Notes: generated from the sequence alone by a model not told the origin. DNA of 64,000 bases from Heterohyrax brucei (GCA_028571685.1 CM053156.1:81471049-81535048), one strand, 5' to 3'. Shown: positions 9,131-20,079, numbered from the stretch's first letter. Translations and numbers: made by a program.

Positions 9131-10715
9131 GTTCGTGACGTGCTGTGAACACCAAAAACTAGTGTCAGCTGGTCTCATCAAATTTCCTTAATTTTATTCA
9201 AATAGAACATTCCTATTTTTAGCGTATCTGCATACTCCTTTTGTTATTATTTACTTATAATAAATATTTTTATTAAGGAGGAAACTTTGAGCACTAGCTT
9301 AATAGAAAACCAGTAGCAGTTCCAAAACTACTAATTAGTGATAAAAATAGATGAGTAGCTAGGTAGGTGGATGGACGACCAGATGGACAGATGGACAGAT
9401 GGACAGGCAGGCGGGCAAACAGGCAGGCAGATGGACAGAGAAAGACGGACACACAGTGACAGCAAAACACTGTTTTTATGTCTGGCCAGATCCTGGTCCT
9501 GCGGGAATCTTGGCACTGATGCTGTTGTCTTTGTTTTGATGGGAGGTTAGTTAGCGAGGTGTTAAAATCTATTAGCCTTAAGCAGAGACTTTCTTCTTGA
9601 GGGGTTAGAATAAAAGGCGAAGCAGAACTGTTTTTCACTTTGTAGTTGTTTTTTTTTTTTAATTGCTGGGCCCACATACTGTCTAAAGCTCCCGACACAC
9701 GTCCGTGGAGATTTTCCCCACACTGACTGAGACAGGGCTGCAGTTCCGCCACCAGCCAGCTCAGGGCCGCCTGCGAGAGGCGCCGAGCGGACGGACTGCT
9801 AAGGTTCTGGGAGACTGTTTTCTTCACAACCTGTTCAGCTGAATTCGAACTGCCTTACTCTCCCATCTCCAATTTTTTTAAAACAATGATCTATCTGTTT
9901 GCGTTGTCAGTTTTTCAGATCTAGGCCTCCGGAGAGCTTGATGTCTCATGAAGGAATCTGAAATTTGCTGCAGAATTCACAGCGCTGAGTGGCTGGCCTC
10001 TCAACTCAAGGAAAAGATGAGAGGCTAGTGTGTGTCAGAGGAATGGTATGATCACAGAGCTTACTTGCTGTAAGGGATTGTTCTTAAGAGACTGTCATCT
10101 TTCCTATAACAAAGTGGCCCAATATGCCTGCAATGTCTGATCCAGTGTTTAAGAATTAAGCTTCTGCAGATGGAGGCTTCCACTGGGCTTTCACATCTAT
10201 CAGGACACTGAGTGAAAAGTGCTGTTTACTGGGCCAAATTTAGGCACCAAAGCCAACACTCAGGAATATTTCATCTCCAGTGTTTTCCTGCCACACCCTC
10301 TAGATTCATCTGAAAACTCAGGCTTCAAATTGCCTTCATCCCTTATCACTCCTTAAGTTTGTTTCTTGCTCTGAGGTCAAGGCCATCTTCCCAGAAACTC
10401 TTTCTTTATGGTCTTAGCCCAAGGTTGAGGTTAGGGTGATACAAATCCAGAACTACATCTCTTTTCTCTTCCCTATTCAAGGCAGCTGAATGTTTTGCAT
10501 AGTCACTCAATTTGTTGATGCAACCTTGGGCTATTTCCCCCATGCAAAGGGTCCAGGGAGAGACTGAGATGGGAATCTCTGCAAGTCCATAGTTGCTACT
10601 ATGGTGAAAACCTTACAGTCTGTTATGAAACGGACAAGGAATGTAAGTCTAGGGTCTTCAACTCCAGGTCCACTTATTCCAGATGACTCCAAGACAGAGG
10701 CACCTGACATAGATC
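9131..10715. other. No recognised gene; long unannotated block
   Basis: About 1.6 kb without a recognised transposable element apart from the GGACA-rich microsatellite at 9349-9455. The 177-codon minus frame at 9294-9827 runs through that microsatellite and has no domain signature. Confidence 0.4.
9349..9455. repeat. Tetranucleotide microsatellite, degenerate GATG/GACA/GGCA
   Basis: Units drift from GGTGGATGGAC to repeated GATGGACA and then GGCAGGCGGGCAAACAGGCA. Confidence 0.85.
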
Positions 10716-11080
10716 TCCATCGCCATGGAGTCAACTCCAACTTGTAGCAACACTATGGGATGTGGTAGAACTATCCCATAGAGTTTCCTTGGCTGTGATG
10801 CTCACAGAAGGAGATTACCAGGTCTTTCCTCTGCAGTACCACTGAGTGGGTTTGAATCACCAACATTTAGGTTAGTAAATCCAAAACCCACTGCTGTCAA
10901 GTCAAGTCTGACTCATAGCAACCCTACACGACAGAGTAGAACTGCTCCATAGAGTTTCCAAGGAGCACTTGGTAGATTCAAACTGCTGACCTTTCCAGTT
11001 AGCAGATGTAACACTTGACCACTGTGCCACCAAGGTTTCCCTTTAGGTTAGTAATCAAGTACAACAAATCATTTGTACCA
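10716..11080 (-). mobile_element. AfroSINE type B, split by a younger SINE
   Basis: The copy reads CATGGAGTCAACTCCAAC, GAAGGAGATTACCAGGTC, GAATCACCAACATTTAGG. It is interrupted after GTTAGTAA by the next SINE and resumes at TTTAGGTTAGTAATCAAGT. The repeated 13-mer TTTAGGTTAGTAA (10866-10878 and 11042-11054) is the target-site duplication. Confidence 0.85.
10879..11041 (-). mobile_element. AfroSINE type A nested in a type B SINE
   Basis: Starts AAAACCCACTGCTGTCAAGT and ends CCACTGTGCCACCAAGG. A perfect 13-bp target-site duplication flanks it, proving it inserted after its host. Confidence 0.93.
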
Positions 11081-11110
11081 CCTGAGACTTTCATTGTTGG
11101 CACATAAAAA

Positions 11111-11274
11111 AACGAAATCAAACTCACTGTAGCTGAACTGATTCTAACTCATAATAACCTTACAGGACAGAGTAGAACTATCCCATAGAGTTTCTGAGGA
11201 GTGCCTAGTGGATTTGAACTGCCAAACTTTTGGTTAGTAGCTGTAGTATTTAACCACTACACCACCAGGTTTTC
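11111..11274 (-). mobile_element. AfroSINE type A
   Basis: ATCAAACTCACTGTAGCTGA tail, CTTACAGGACAGAGTAGAAC, head TATTTAACCACTACACCACC. Confidence 0.92.
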
Positions 11275-11285
11275 TATTTGGGGCA

Positions 11286-11443
11286 TGTAAAATCACTGAC
11301 GTCGAGTTGATTTCAACTCACAGTGACCCTAGAGGTCAGAGTAGAACTTTGCTACAGAGTTGGCAAGGAGCACCTGGTGGATTTGAATGGCAGACCCTTT
11401 GGTTAGCAGATGTAGCACTTAACCACTATGCCACCAGGATTTC
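11286..11443 (-). mobile_element. AfroSINE type A
   Basis: ACTGACGTCGAGTTGATTTC keeps the CpG-bearing GTCGAG of the tail, suggesting limited decay there. Head AGCACTTAACCACTATGCCA. Confidence 0.92.
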
Positions 11444-11522
11444 CAACGCTGGCACATACTAAGTAATAAATAGAGACTGAATGGGTGTGTATGAATGGTA
11501 TTTGGGAAAAATCCTTATAGCT

Positions 11523-11730
11523 AAAACCAAACCCAACTCACTGCTGTCAAGTCAATTTCAACTCACATCAACCTTTTGGGACAGGGTGGAATGGCCCTCA
11601 TGAGGTTTCCCAGAATGCCATCTTTCTGGGAGCATACATACTGCCTCATCTTTCTCAGGGGAGTGGTTAGTGGGCTCAGACTGCTGACCTTTCAGTTAGT
11701 AGGCTTAACTACTGCACCACCAGGGGTCCT
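11523..11730 (-). mobile_element. AfroSINE type B
   Basis: CACTGCTGTCAAGTCAATTT tail, central TGCCTCATCTTTCTCAGGGG, head GGCTTAACTACTGCACCACC. Confidence 0.88.
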
Positions 11731-11969
11731 GCTGTACCATGGGAACCCCCGCAGCACCCTGTTCTACAGCCTATTACTCTGATTTGGCCACATGGGCAGA
11801 TTATGTCATCCTATTACAAGAGTTACTGGGTTCTTACCATTTCCTCTACCTACCATAGATTGCAGTATGGAAATAACAGGGGGCTAGAAAAAATTCACTG
11901 CTAAAAATAAAGCCTCAAATTTGGAAACTCTGAGATGAACTAATCCAGTGAGAAAAGCAGTGATATTGT
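11731..11969. other. No recognised feature
   Basis: Short unrecognised stretch between SINEs. Confidence 0.4.
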
Positions 11970-12162
11970 TGTTGTTAGGTGCCACTGAGTTGATTTCAGA
12001 GGTACCTGGTGTGATGGAGTCCAACTGCCGCAGAGAGTTTCCTGTGCTACAGACCTTACTGGAGCTGATGGCCGGGTCTTTGGTAGAGCTGTTGGGTGGG
12101 TCTGAACCACCAAATTCTTGGTTAGCAGCCAATTGTTTAACCATTGCACAACCAGGGCTCCT
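11970..12162 (-). mobile_element. AfroSINE type B
   Basis: Begins TTGTTGTTAGGTGCCACTGAG, the tail form closest to the RTE 3' end. Central GATGGCCGGGTCTTTGG, head TTAACCATTGCACAACCAGG. Confidence 0.88.
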
Positions 12163-12169
12163 TTAAGAC

Positions 12170-12313
12170 AGAACCAAGCCCGTTGCCATCAGGCTGGCTC
12201 CAACTCATAGCGACCCTATAAGCCTGAGTAGAACTGCACCATAGTTTCCAAGGAACGTCTGGTAGATTTGGTTAACAGCTATCACACTTAACCCCTACAC
12301 CACCAGGGTTTCC
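12170..12313 (-). mobile_element. AfroSINE type A
   Basis: GTTGCCATCAGGCTGGCTCC tail, TAAGCCTGAGTAGAACTGC, head CACTTAACCCCTACACCACC. A short gap removes the usual GAACTGCTGACC. Confidence 0.87.
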
Positions 12314-12469
12314 TAAGAGAGAACACTGCCTTTCAAATCTCCCCTACTCCAAACTGGGTGATGTAATTGCCTTGAAATCCTTGGCAGCGTATCCCGAAAA
12401 GCTTGGGCTTCACACAGTCCGCTACACAACACCCAGTGAAAAATGTGACAGTCTGCTTCTTTGGAGATG

Positions 12470-12554
12470 ACAGCCTAGAAACCCTCAGAGGCAATTCTAC
12501 CCTGTAAAGGGTTTATATGAGTCAGAATCGACTCAAATGGCAATAAGTTTTGGA
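12470..12554 (+). mobile_element. AfroSINE 3' fragment
   Basis: AGCCTAGAAACCCTCAGAGG then GAGTCAGAATCGACTCAAAT. Only the 3' half of a type B copy is present. Confidence 0.75.
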
Positions 12555-12569
12555 GTTAAAAAGAGTGAA

Positions 12570-12766
12570 AGGCACCCAGGTGACACAGTAGTGAAGGGGT
12601 GACTGTCAACCAAAAGTTAGTTGTTCAAACCCACCACAGCTCTTCAGGTGGAAAGAGCTAGCTATCCGCTCCTGGGACGATCACAGCTGATGGGGCAGTT
12701 CTACTCTCTCATCACGGAGGATTGCTGTGAGTCAGAAGCAACTGCATGACATGGGACAACAGCAAC
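12570..12766 (+). mobile_element. AfroSINE type B
   Basis: CACCCAGGTGACACAGTAGTG head, GTTGTTCAAACCCACCACAG, GGGGCAGTTCTACTCTCTC, tail GAGTCAGAAGCAACTGCATG. Confidence 0.82.
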
Positions 12767-12845
12767 GTAATTATTCTGTGATCTGTTTGAACATCCCTCA
12801 ACCCTGGAGCTTCTACTGTGGAATTCAATGACCTCTTGCATATGT

Positions 12846-12978
12846 ATGGAAACCCTGGTGGTGTGGTGGTGAAGTGCTATGGCTGCTAACGGAGACGTCG
12901 GCTGTTCAAATCCACCAGGTGCTCGGTGGAGACTCTATGGGGGCAGTTCTATCGATTCGACAGCAGTGGCTTTGGGGT
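12846..12978 (+). mobile_element. AfroSINE type A with internal deletion
   Basis: Head GAAACCCTGGTGGTGTGGTG and B-box CTGTTCAAATCCACC are clear. GGGGCAGTTCT then jumps straight to ATCGATTCGACAGCAGTGGC, losing about 35 bp of the usual CTGTCCTATAGGGT segment. Confidence 0.88.
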
Positions 12979-13189
12979 ACATTTATATATTCAAAGAGCT
13001 GGCTATGAAAATATACAGAATGTTGAACCTAATTGTTTTTCTCTCCTTTCTGAACAGAGGAGCAGGAAAAATAATACAGATACAAAGGAACCTCTTAAAT
13101 GGATGGGTCTTGGGCTCTGTTTCTTAACCTTCTTTCTAACCCACTGCATCATGGGTGATCCTCTTTCTTGACGTTTTGTTCATGACCCG

Positions 13190-13790
13190 GATCTGTAACC
13201 ACGCCCCCGTTTTGTTCACATTAGATGCACGTTCATCCCCTCTCTTGTATAAATATTTGTTGAGATCCCACCAAATGCCAGTTACTCCACAGTCCACGGG
13301 AGCATCAGTAGGAAGCAAGACAAGCTCTTGTGTCCTTTATATTTTAGAGCAAAAAGACAGACTAATAAGTCAACAAAAACAAGATTCTCTCTAGCGTGCT
13401 GTCCTGACGGCTATCAAGGAAACATGTGACGCTAGGATGGAGACGGCAAGGTGGCGTGTGTTTGGGTGGCGTTGGATGTAAGCCAGGTTCGTGGACTCGT
13501 TTTGGTAGGCACGTCACACCCTCGGGATGCAACCCTTGCTGCTGAGACGTAAGTAATGAGAAAAAATTGCCTGAGGAGTTACAGAAGAGGTGTGGCAGGC
13601 AAGGACAGAAACAGGTACCAACTCTGATACAAGAAAGAGCATGACTTGTTTGAGGAACAGGAAGTGGGTTTGGTGATTTAGGAAGAGGGGACTGGACAGT
13701 TGGGCAGAGGCTGATGGCAGTGAGTCTTGTCAGCTGCAGAGAGGGCATGAGAAGTCCATGCAGAGGCTTCAGCCCACAATGAGGCATCTA
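13190..13790 (-). repeat. L2 fragment
   Basis: AAATATTTGTTGAGATCCCAC and CCAAATGCCAGTTACTCCAC open a reversed L2 3' region. It continues with AAAGACAGACTAATAAGTC and a long, weakly recognisable body (GGCTGATGGCAGTGAGTC). Confidence 0.55.
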
Positions 13791-14893
13791 ATTTACCTTT
13801 TGAAAACAAAACATCAGAACGCTAGTGAGTAAGAAGAGCGATGGAAGAGAGCATCTTGCAATCTACAGGGTTTGTCATTGTTGTTTTAAACAAATCAATT
13901 GCATATTTTTATTTTTAAACAAGCATTGGTCAGAAGTTTCTTGCAACACCCCTGACAACTCCTCAAAACATAATTTTACTTGATTCTTGAGCATCACAGT
14001 GGGGACTTAGAGAGTGCCTTTGTCGAGATGACAGTCAGTCTACACTGTGAGAGTTGGTGGGAGTCACGTGTTAGCTTGTAGACGGGACTCTGAGAGTCAC
14101 CTGCATACCTGTGAGCTCCCCAGTGCTGCATGGCCCAGGTGATACAGTCTTGGGGTAGGCAGGGAAGCCCAGCACCTGGAAATCCTCTTATTACTGGACA
14201 AGCACCCAACTTAAGAGATGATGGATAGCTACCTATACCCCTTCTGTCCCTCAGTAGAGCTAAGCCTCACCCTGTTTTATGACAGAACTGCAGTATGGAA
14301 ACACACTTCAGAAGAGTCCTGCTGACCAAGTGAGGTAAGACTGGAGACAGCTGATTGGAAAATGAATCAGATCACTGAGATGCCCAGCCCCCAACGTGTT
14401 CTATAAAATAACTTGAGCTGCTGTTTTGTTCTTAAATGAAATGATTCCTCAGCTTATCACTTAACTCTTATGGATCTCATTTCCTTTAAAAAAAAAAAAA
14501 AGAAGAAGAAGTAGAAGAAGAAACAGACTTCATTACAAAGTAGGTTAACAGGTTGTCCCTTTAAAAACGTGTACTGTTTTTATATTTTTATTCCAAGCAT
14601 AACTACTGTCTCTTTTATCATTCCATTCTTAATGTCTTCTTTTTGTTCGTTGGTTTTTCATTTTAAGTTCAACTGATCATTCTCCACCCCAAGCCCAGCT
14701 GACTTTTGCTCCCCAAGTTCTCCTAGTTAATTGCTGAGTAAATCAGTCTGTGTGATTTCACCAAAGGTATGCACCCCAGCAGAGAAGTTCTCACTGGCCT
14801 TAGGTAGAACTCAGCTAGGGCACTCTCAGCCCTGAAGCTGTGGATTTGTCCATGCGTCCTTATCCGCTGGCAAATATCTAAGAATTCGATTAA
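13791..14893. other. No recognised gene
   Basis: About 1.1 kb of unrecognised sequence apart from an A-run and GAA-rich stretch at 14487-14523. The 71-codon minus frame at 13994-14209 has no motif. Confidence 0.4.
14487..14523. repeat. A-run and GAA-rich microsatellite
   Basis: A homopolymer A tract leads into AGAAGAAGAAGTAGAAGAAG. Confidence 0.85.
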
Positions 14894-15024
14894 AGCCACT
14901 GTTGTTGCGTTGATTCTGACTCAGTAAAACTGCCCCAGAGAGTTTCCAAGGAGCACGTGGTAGACTTGAACTGCCAGTCTTTGTGTTAGCAATATATCAC
15001 TTAACCACTGCACCACCAGTGTTT
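14894..15024 (-). mobile_element. AfroSINE type A
   Basis: CACTGTTGTTGCGTTGATTC tail, GTAAAACTGCCCCAGAGAG, head TATCACTTAACCACTGCACC. A short internal deletion removes the GACCCTATAGG block. Confidence 0.87.
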
Positions 15025-15126
15025 TCAATAATTCAATTAGCTAGTTAAAATTTGGAAGTTCTTACTAGGGCGATTCATTTTGCCCCATAATTCCCAAATC
15101 CGGAGGATAAACCCACCAGGTACTGT

Positions 15127-15310
15127 GGGGTCTATCTCAGCTGCTGGTGACTGCCTGTGTCTCAGAGAACTGTGTTCTATGGGGTTTCCAATGGCTGGTT
15201 TTTTGGAGGTAGCTGCCAGCCAGGACTTTCTTCCAAGGTGCCCCAGGGAGGACTCAAGCCTTCCTCCTTTCTGCTGCGAGTCACGTGCATAACCATTGCA
15301 AGTGAGTGTC
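15127..15310 (-). mobile_element. Degenerate AfroSINE type C
   Basis: TGTTCTATGGGGTTTCCAAT, TTTTTTGGAGGTAGCTGCC, GGACTTTCTTCCAAGGTGCC and GGGAGGACTCAAGCC are the reversed type C centre. The head is decayed. Confidence 0.68.
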
Positions 15311-15704
15311 CACTTACAAACGGGATGCAGAGTTCATCACAGGAGGACATATGACCCCGACGTGACAGCATACTTCTAGTCTTTCAAATGTAATCTCAAA
15401 CAAATATAGTAAATTCAAGCATCTTCCCTTCTCCGGGATTTCGCTTTTTATTTCCCCCATGCTGTGATACTAATTCCTTGCCGGGGAAGTGTCGCTGTAT
15501 CTGAGCCATCACACAAAGACAAGCCAAAGACACTTGCAAACAAAGTGTTTATTTCTCTCCATGGCAGAGCTGGCAATTTTCAGCTTTTCTTCAACGCGGC
15601 CTCCAGTGAACCCTCCCTACCTGTTTTAGTAACTTCCCACAGACTTCCGTAGTTTGGTAGATTCTGTAGTGTTTGTGTTTCATAACGAGCTTTAGGAAGT
15701 TCAC

Positions 15705-15894
15705 TCACATTGAGTTGATTCCGACTCACAGCACCCGTGTAGGACACACAACCGCCCCATAGGGTTTCAAAGGCTGTCGGTCTTAACACAGGCAGGCTGC
15801 CCCATCTTCCCCCCTGGAACAGCTGGTGAGTTTGAATCACTGACCCTGTGGTCAGCAGCCGAGTGTTTTAACCACTGGACAGCCAGAGACTCCT
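15705..15894 (-). mobile_element. AfroSINE type B
   Basis: CATTGAGTTGATTCCGACTC tail, CGCCCCATAGGGTTTCAAAG, head GTGTTTTAACCACTGGACAG. Confidence 0.88.
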
Positions 15895-16632
15895 AATCAC
15901 CTTTAGAAGGGGAAAGACAAGCAAGTGTCAGACCTCAGGATGTATTCAAAAGGCCTTCGAGTCAGCACCAATTCAGGATCTGCAAAATCACTAAAGCCCT
16001 GACATCGCAACGCACGCCTTTTAAGGTCAGACGTATCATAAAATCACGTTCTGTTTGAGTTCCGTTTCATTTCCCCTTCCTCACGGCAGTGGCTCAAACT
16101 ACTCGAGAAAGGCAGTTTCTGACCTTCACCTGGAAGAGATGTCCTCAACAAAAGATGTCAAGTTCTACTATTCTTTCTTCTTTATCTTTGTAGTCCCTTT
16201 CAATACTTTCTAACCTGAAACGCAATATTTGTGACCCCTAATATATGAGATGCAACCATTTCTTTATGGGTTTTTTTTTTCTTCTTTTTCTTTCTTTCTT
16301 TTTAAAATGACTAGCGTCAGTGTAATTTCAGTGAATACATGAATGATTGTAATTAGCCTTAGATCAGCTCAACACGTCAGTCAACGTCGTTAACTGGTCA
16401 AGCCTTCAGTTTTAAAGTCTGCCCCAGAGAGTCTACGCGCTGAAACCGGAGAGCTTTGGAGCAAAGACAGAGAGGAGAAAATGGGTCGAGCTTGGCCATT
16501 TGTTCCCTTCTTATCCCAGGGCAAGGGGACTGTCTTTGTTTATCTGAATTAGGTAAAGCCAAGGGAAGGAAGAAGTGCAGACAGGGCAACTTTGAAAAAG
16601 AAAGAACTTAAAAACAATGCAATGTGGCTGAA
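15895..16632. other. No recognised feature
   Basis: Unrecognised sequence. A pyrimidine-rich tract lies at about 16267-16305. Confidence 0.45.
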
Positions 16633-16832
16633 AGAAAAGCTGTTGCTATTGATTCAGAGTCACAGCAACCCCACTGTGTCCGGGAATAGCTTCTTTCCAT
16701 CATGCTTTCAATGCCTGTGATTTTAAGGGAGCAGATCACCAGGTCTTTCTTCTGTGGTACCAGTGGGTGGATTCCAGACTCCAGCCTTCCAGTTACCAGA
16801 CAAGTGCAAACTGTTTGCACCACCAGGAAACC
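16633..16832 (-). mobile_element. AfroSINE type B
   Basis: CTGTTGCTATTGATTCAGAG tail, GGAGCAGATCACCAGGTCTT, CAAACTGTTTGCACCACCAG head. Confidence 0.85.
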
Positions 16833-16929
16833 TAGTTGAAAAAAACCACACACTTTGAAATCAAAAGGATCAAAATTGACTTGCCTCTGTCTCCTTGAAG
16901 GCCACCTCAAGCAGCCCACTTAACCTCTG

Positions 16930-17473
16930 CAGGTCAATTAAGTTTGCAAACTCGTCCTAGAAAAACCGCTATATACTTCGTTGCTGAATGTCACTACAAT
17001 CACCTTGGAAGCCCTCCCCTTGAGCAGCTGTGCACGGATGCCAGCACCTAGCCCACTCCAGAGCGATTTCGGAGCGTTTTTCTGGAATGGCCATCAGAGC
17101 TGGCATCGGATTACCTTTGATGTCCTGAATGTCATTCAACATCTTGCTTTCGATGTTTCCTTTATTTTCAGGTAAAGCAAAAATCATTGGGGCCAGATCA
17201 GGTAAGGAAGGAAGGTGTTTCGACACAGTTACTTGTTTACTGGCTAAAAACTCCCTCACAGACAGCTATGTAGTTAAAGTTAGCGAACTTGCCGCCGTGT
17301 CACCATGTGCAATGGCCATTCCAGAAATAGTTCCAAAACTGCTTTGAAGGGTGGCGTCAGTGCCTAGCTTCCCAAGAGGAGTGAGTGCTTTGAAGGTAAA
17401 CATAGTGATATTTAGCAATATGGTACATAGCACTTAGAACAATTAAGTCTGCAGACTTAATTATCAGACCTCG
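16930..17473 (-). mobile_element. Fold-back mariner element, copy 2
   Basis: Same architecture as the copy at 8201, in the opposite orientation. The long side (16930-17260) carries the transposase remnant on the minus strand. After GAACTTGCCGCCGTGTCACC the sequence turns back (GCAATGGCCATTCCAGAAAT) and repeats the 3' end inverted, ending AATTATCAGACCTCG. Confidence 0.85.
16969..17259 (-). pseudogene. Mariner transposase C-terminal remnant
   Basis: 96-codon frame with SLPDLAP (residues ~18-24, keeping the aspartate lost in the copy at 8410), MLNDIQDIK (~40-48) and AAQGEGFQGD near the end. The DFFLFP block is damaged. Truncated, with no upstream catalytic domain. Confidence 0.83.
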
Positions 17474-17530
17474 TGTTTCCTCAACTGTAAAATAGAGATA
17501 AAAATACTTACCTTAGTGCTTGATCAGGGA
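17474..17530 (+). repeat. MIR 3' fragment
   Basis: TGTTTCCTCAACTGTAAAATA then GATAAAAATACTTACCTTAG is the MIR 3' region. It directly abuts the mariner end, so the mariner probably inserted into this MIR. Confidence 0.7.
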
Positions 17531-18567
17531 AACAAAAAACTTGGTACCAAAGTACTGAGGCTTTGATCAATTCTCCGTGTACGTTCATCTCAGCCCACTC
17601 CCAAGTCAAGTTAAGCCTTGATAAAATGTATGTGTAGAACACCCCAACCAAACCAGAGGCTCGACTGTCAAAGGAAAAAAATCCCACATTAAGAACAAAA
17701 GAGAAGTGTTTGCAAAACCCAGGCTCTCTGTACACTGGGTGCCCCCCTTTCCGTTTCGTCTGTTAATTCTTTGCCTGGTATTTTGAATCCAGCTGTCCCT
17801 CAAAGCTCAGTCCCTCACCTTCATCCCCCAACAGTCCCATAAAAGAAGTCTTGTAAAGAAGAAACCTCACCTTTGTGGCAGAGCCATTTGTTTTAAAAGC
17901 CACCCAGCCAGTGCGAATCATCCCCTATTTAGCACTTGGAGATAAGCATATCATAATATTTAAATCAGTTTTGAGAACTTTTCTTGAAAAAGGAAAAGAG
18001 AGAAAAGAAAAAATACACTAGTTACACACCCAGGAAGACCACAGGCATACAGTTGCCATAGAGATCCAGGGCTGGCAAGAGGTGCTGGGGAGCAGATTGG
18101 TGCCTGTTCGTTTTTTTATTTGTAATTTATGTGTGTTGGCTCATCCTCCATGCTAGCCCAGATTTTCCTGTTTACCTGTCATCCGCCCTGAAGCGAGGAG
18201 AGAACGACCGTGTCAGCTTTCGGCCATGTCTTCAATTTGTAAATATTTCTAAGGGTCAGCTTACAGAGATGTCCTAGCACTAAATTTTCACCTGATGTGA
18301 CACATAATTGGAGAAGATTGTACAGAAATGATCAGGAGTATAGGAGAATGCCAGAAAGTCTCAGGATAATCCAGAAACGTTACCAAGACCCATTTTGGTC
18401 TTAGAAATCCTGACATCCTAGAACCTTTCGAATGGCTACTTTTAATTTGGTGAATACAAAAAATAAAAATAATAATAATAAAAGAAGGAACTGAAATGCT
18501 CCATCACTCAGTGGCAAACATGATCATTGAAAATAAAATGCGGTTTGTCACGCAAACTGCTATTATC
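17531..18567. other. No recognised feature
   Basis: About 1 kb of unrecognised, AT-rich sequence. A short AAT-type run lies near 18462-18484. Confidence 0.45.
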
Positions 18568-18765
18568 TTAGTTTCTGAGCACCACTGTAACAGACGTACC
18601 ATAAAGCAGTGACTTTAGGGAACAGAAATTGGTTTTCTTGCTGTTCTTGGAAGCTACAAGCTCAATCAGCACCTTGGCCATGTCGACTCTTTCCTGTTGG
18701 TGGCCTAGGAGCCCGGCGTTCCTTGACAATCTTTACAGGACATCTATCTTCCCCCATGTGTGCAG
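18568..18765 (-). mobile_element. Possible decayed solo LTR of the 38452 family
   Basis: TTAGTTTCTGAGCACCACTG then TAACAGACGTACCATAAAGC resembles the reversed LTR 3' end (compare 38452-38510). Similarity fades after about 80 bp. Confidence 0.4.
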
Positions 18766-18899
18766 TACTTATTACCAGTGAGTCGATTCTTAGATTTTCC
18801 TGGTTGTCGTGTTTACAGGAGCGGATTACCAGGTCCTTCTCCTTCAGAGGGTAGCTGCAAAACAGCTGAGTGCCTAGCTGTCACACCAGCAGGGCTCCC
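18766..18899 (-). mobile_element. AfroSINE type B, degraded
   Basis: CCAGTGAGTCGATTCTTAG, GGAGCGGATTACCAGGTCCT, then AGCTGTCACACCAGCAGGG. The GACAGAGTAGAAC segment is gone. Confidence 0.75.
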
Positions 18900-18904
18900 T
18901 GATA

Positions 18905-19142
18905 ATGCGGTGGTCCCTCGTTATCTATCACGGTCTGTCCCAAAGCCTGTTATGGAAGCCTGAAACCTCACATGGTCCCAAATACTATCTATACTATGAT
19001 TTGTCCTATACATACACACTTAAGATAAAGTATAACTTTTAAATTACGCCCAGTAACAGAGTGACAACAATAACTAATAATAAAATAGAACAACGACATC
19101 AATATCCTGTAATAAAAGTGATTTGGATGACGTACAGGAACG
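18905..19142 (+). mobile_element. Tigger-like (TcMar) DNA transposon fragment
   Basis: GGTGGTCCCTCGTTATCTATC, TGAAACCTCACATGGTCCC and AATAACTAATAATAAAATAG are typical of Tigger-derived non-autonomous elements. The exact subfamily is not certain. Confidence 0.65.
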
Positions 19143-19145
19143 TGA

Positions 19146-19309
19146 GAGATTTTGGCATAGCGGTCAAGTGCTACAGCTGCTAATGAAAAGGTCGGCAGTT
19201 CGATTCCACCAGGCGCTCCTTGGAAACTCAATGGAGCAGTTCTACTCTGTCCTGTAGGGTTGCTCAGGGTTGGAAATGACTCAACGGCCACAGGTTTGGT
19301 TTGGGTTTC
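19146..19309 (+). mobile_element. AfroSINE type A
   Basis: Head has lost its first bases (TTTTGGCATAGCGGTCAAG). GGCAGTTCGATTCCACCAGG keeps a CpG in the B box. Tail GACTCAACGGCCACAGG. Confidence 0.92.
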
Positions 19310-19570
19310 AGGTGTGCTCATTTGACATTTCACAGCAATGATCAACCACAGGTAACTGAAATCACAGAAAGCAAACCCAGAGGTGGGGCTGGGGGTCTAC
19401 CATAGTTAACTTCTGTGTGAAATCTACTTTTTCTGTAAGTCACAAGAGATGAGATTTGGGAGGTACCTTGCACTGAGTTGGCGTTATTCACATAACAAAG
19501 ACACATTGTTTTCCAACAGGATTGCCTCCACAAGGACTGGGATTAGGGTTACAATGTGTGTTTTAAGGAG

Positions 19571-19711
19571 AGAGAAAATCCACTGCCTTCAAGTCAAGTC
19601 CAACTCATATTGCCCCTAGAGAATAGAGTGGAACTGACCCACAGTTTCTAAGGAGTGCCTGGCAGATTTGGTTAGCAGATGTAGCACTTAACTCACTACA
19701 CCACTTCCTTG
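19571..19711 (-). mobile_element. AfroSINE type A
   Basis: CACTGCCTTCAAGTCAAGTC tail, GAATAGAGTGGAACTGACCC, head AGCACTTAACTCACTACACC. Confidence 0.88.
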
Positions 19712-19736
19712 AGGAGAGAAGCACAATTCAATCCAT

Positions 19737-19902
19737 GTTGTTGTCGTTAATTGCTGCAGAGTTGATTCCAACTCATGGTGACCGTGTAGGGCAGAGCAGA
19801 ACTGCCCCTGTAGAGTTTCCAAGGAGCACCTGGTAAATTCGAGCTGCTGATCTTTCAATTATCATCCATAGCACTTAATTACTACAGCACCAGAGAGACT
19901 CT
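19737..19902 (-). mobile_element. AfroSINE type A
   Basis: TTGTTGTCGTTAATTGCTGC tail start, GCAGAGCAGAACTGCCCC, head AGCACTTAATTACTACAGC. Confidence 0.9.
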
Positions 19903-19916
19903 TGGAGACCATACAA

Positions 19917-20079
19917 ACCAACCCAACATGTTGCTAATAAACCAGTTGTGACTCACAGCAACCCTATAGGATAGAGTAGAACTGCCCCATAGAGTTTCCA
20001 AGCAGCCCCTGGTGGATTTGAACTGCCAACCTTTTTGGTCAGCAGACACAGTCCTAACCACTATGCCACCAGGTCTCCC
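19917..20079 (-). mobile_element. AfroSINE type A
   Basis: Tail altered to CATGTTGCTAATAAACCAG, then TATAGGATAGAGTAGAACTG and head CTAACCACTATGCCACCAGG. Confidence 0.9.

Noticed and set aside
9294-9827. 177-codon minus-strand open frame
   Set aside because: Runs through a tetranucleotide microsatellite that supplies the Cys/Pro-rich stretch; no motif outside it.
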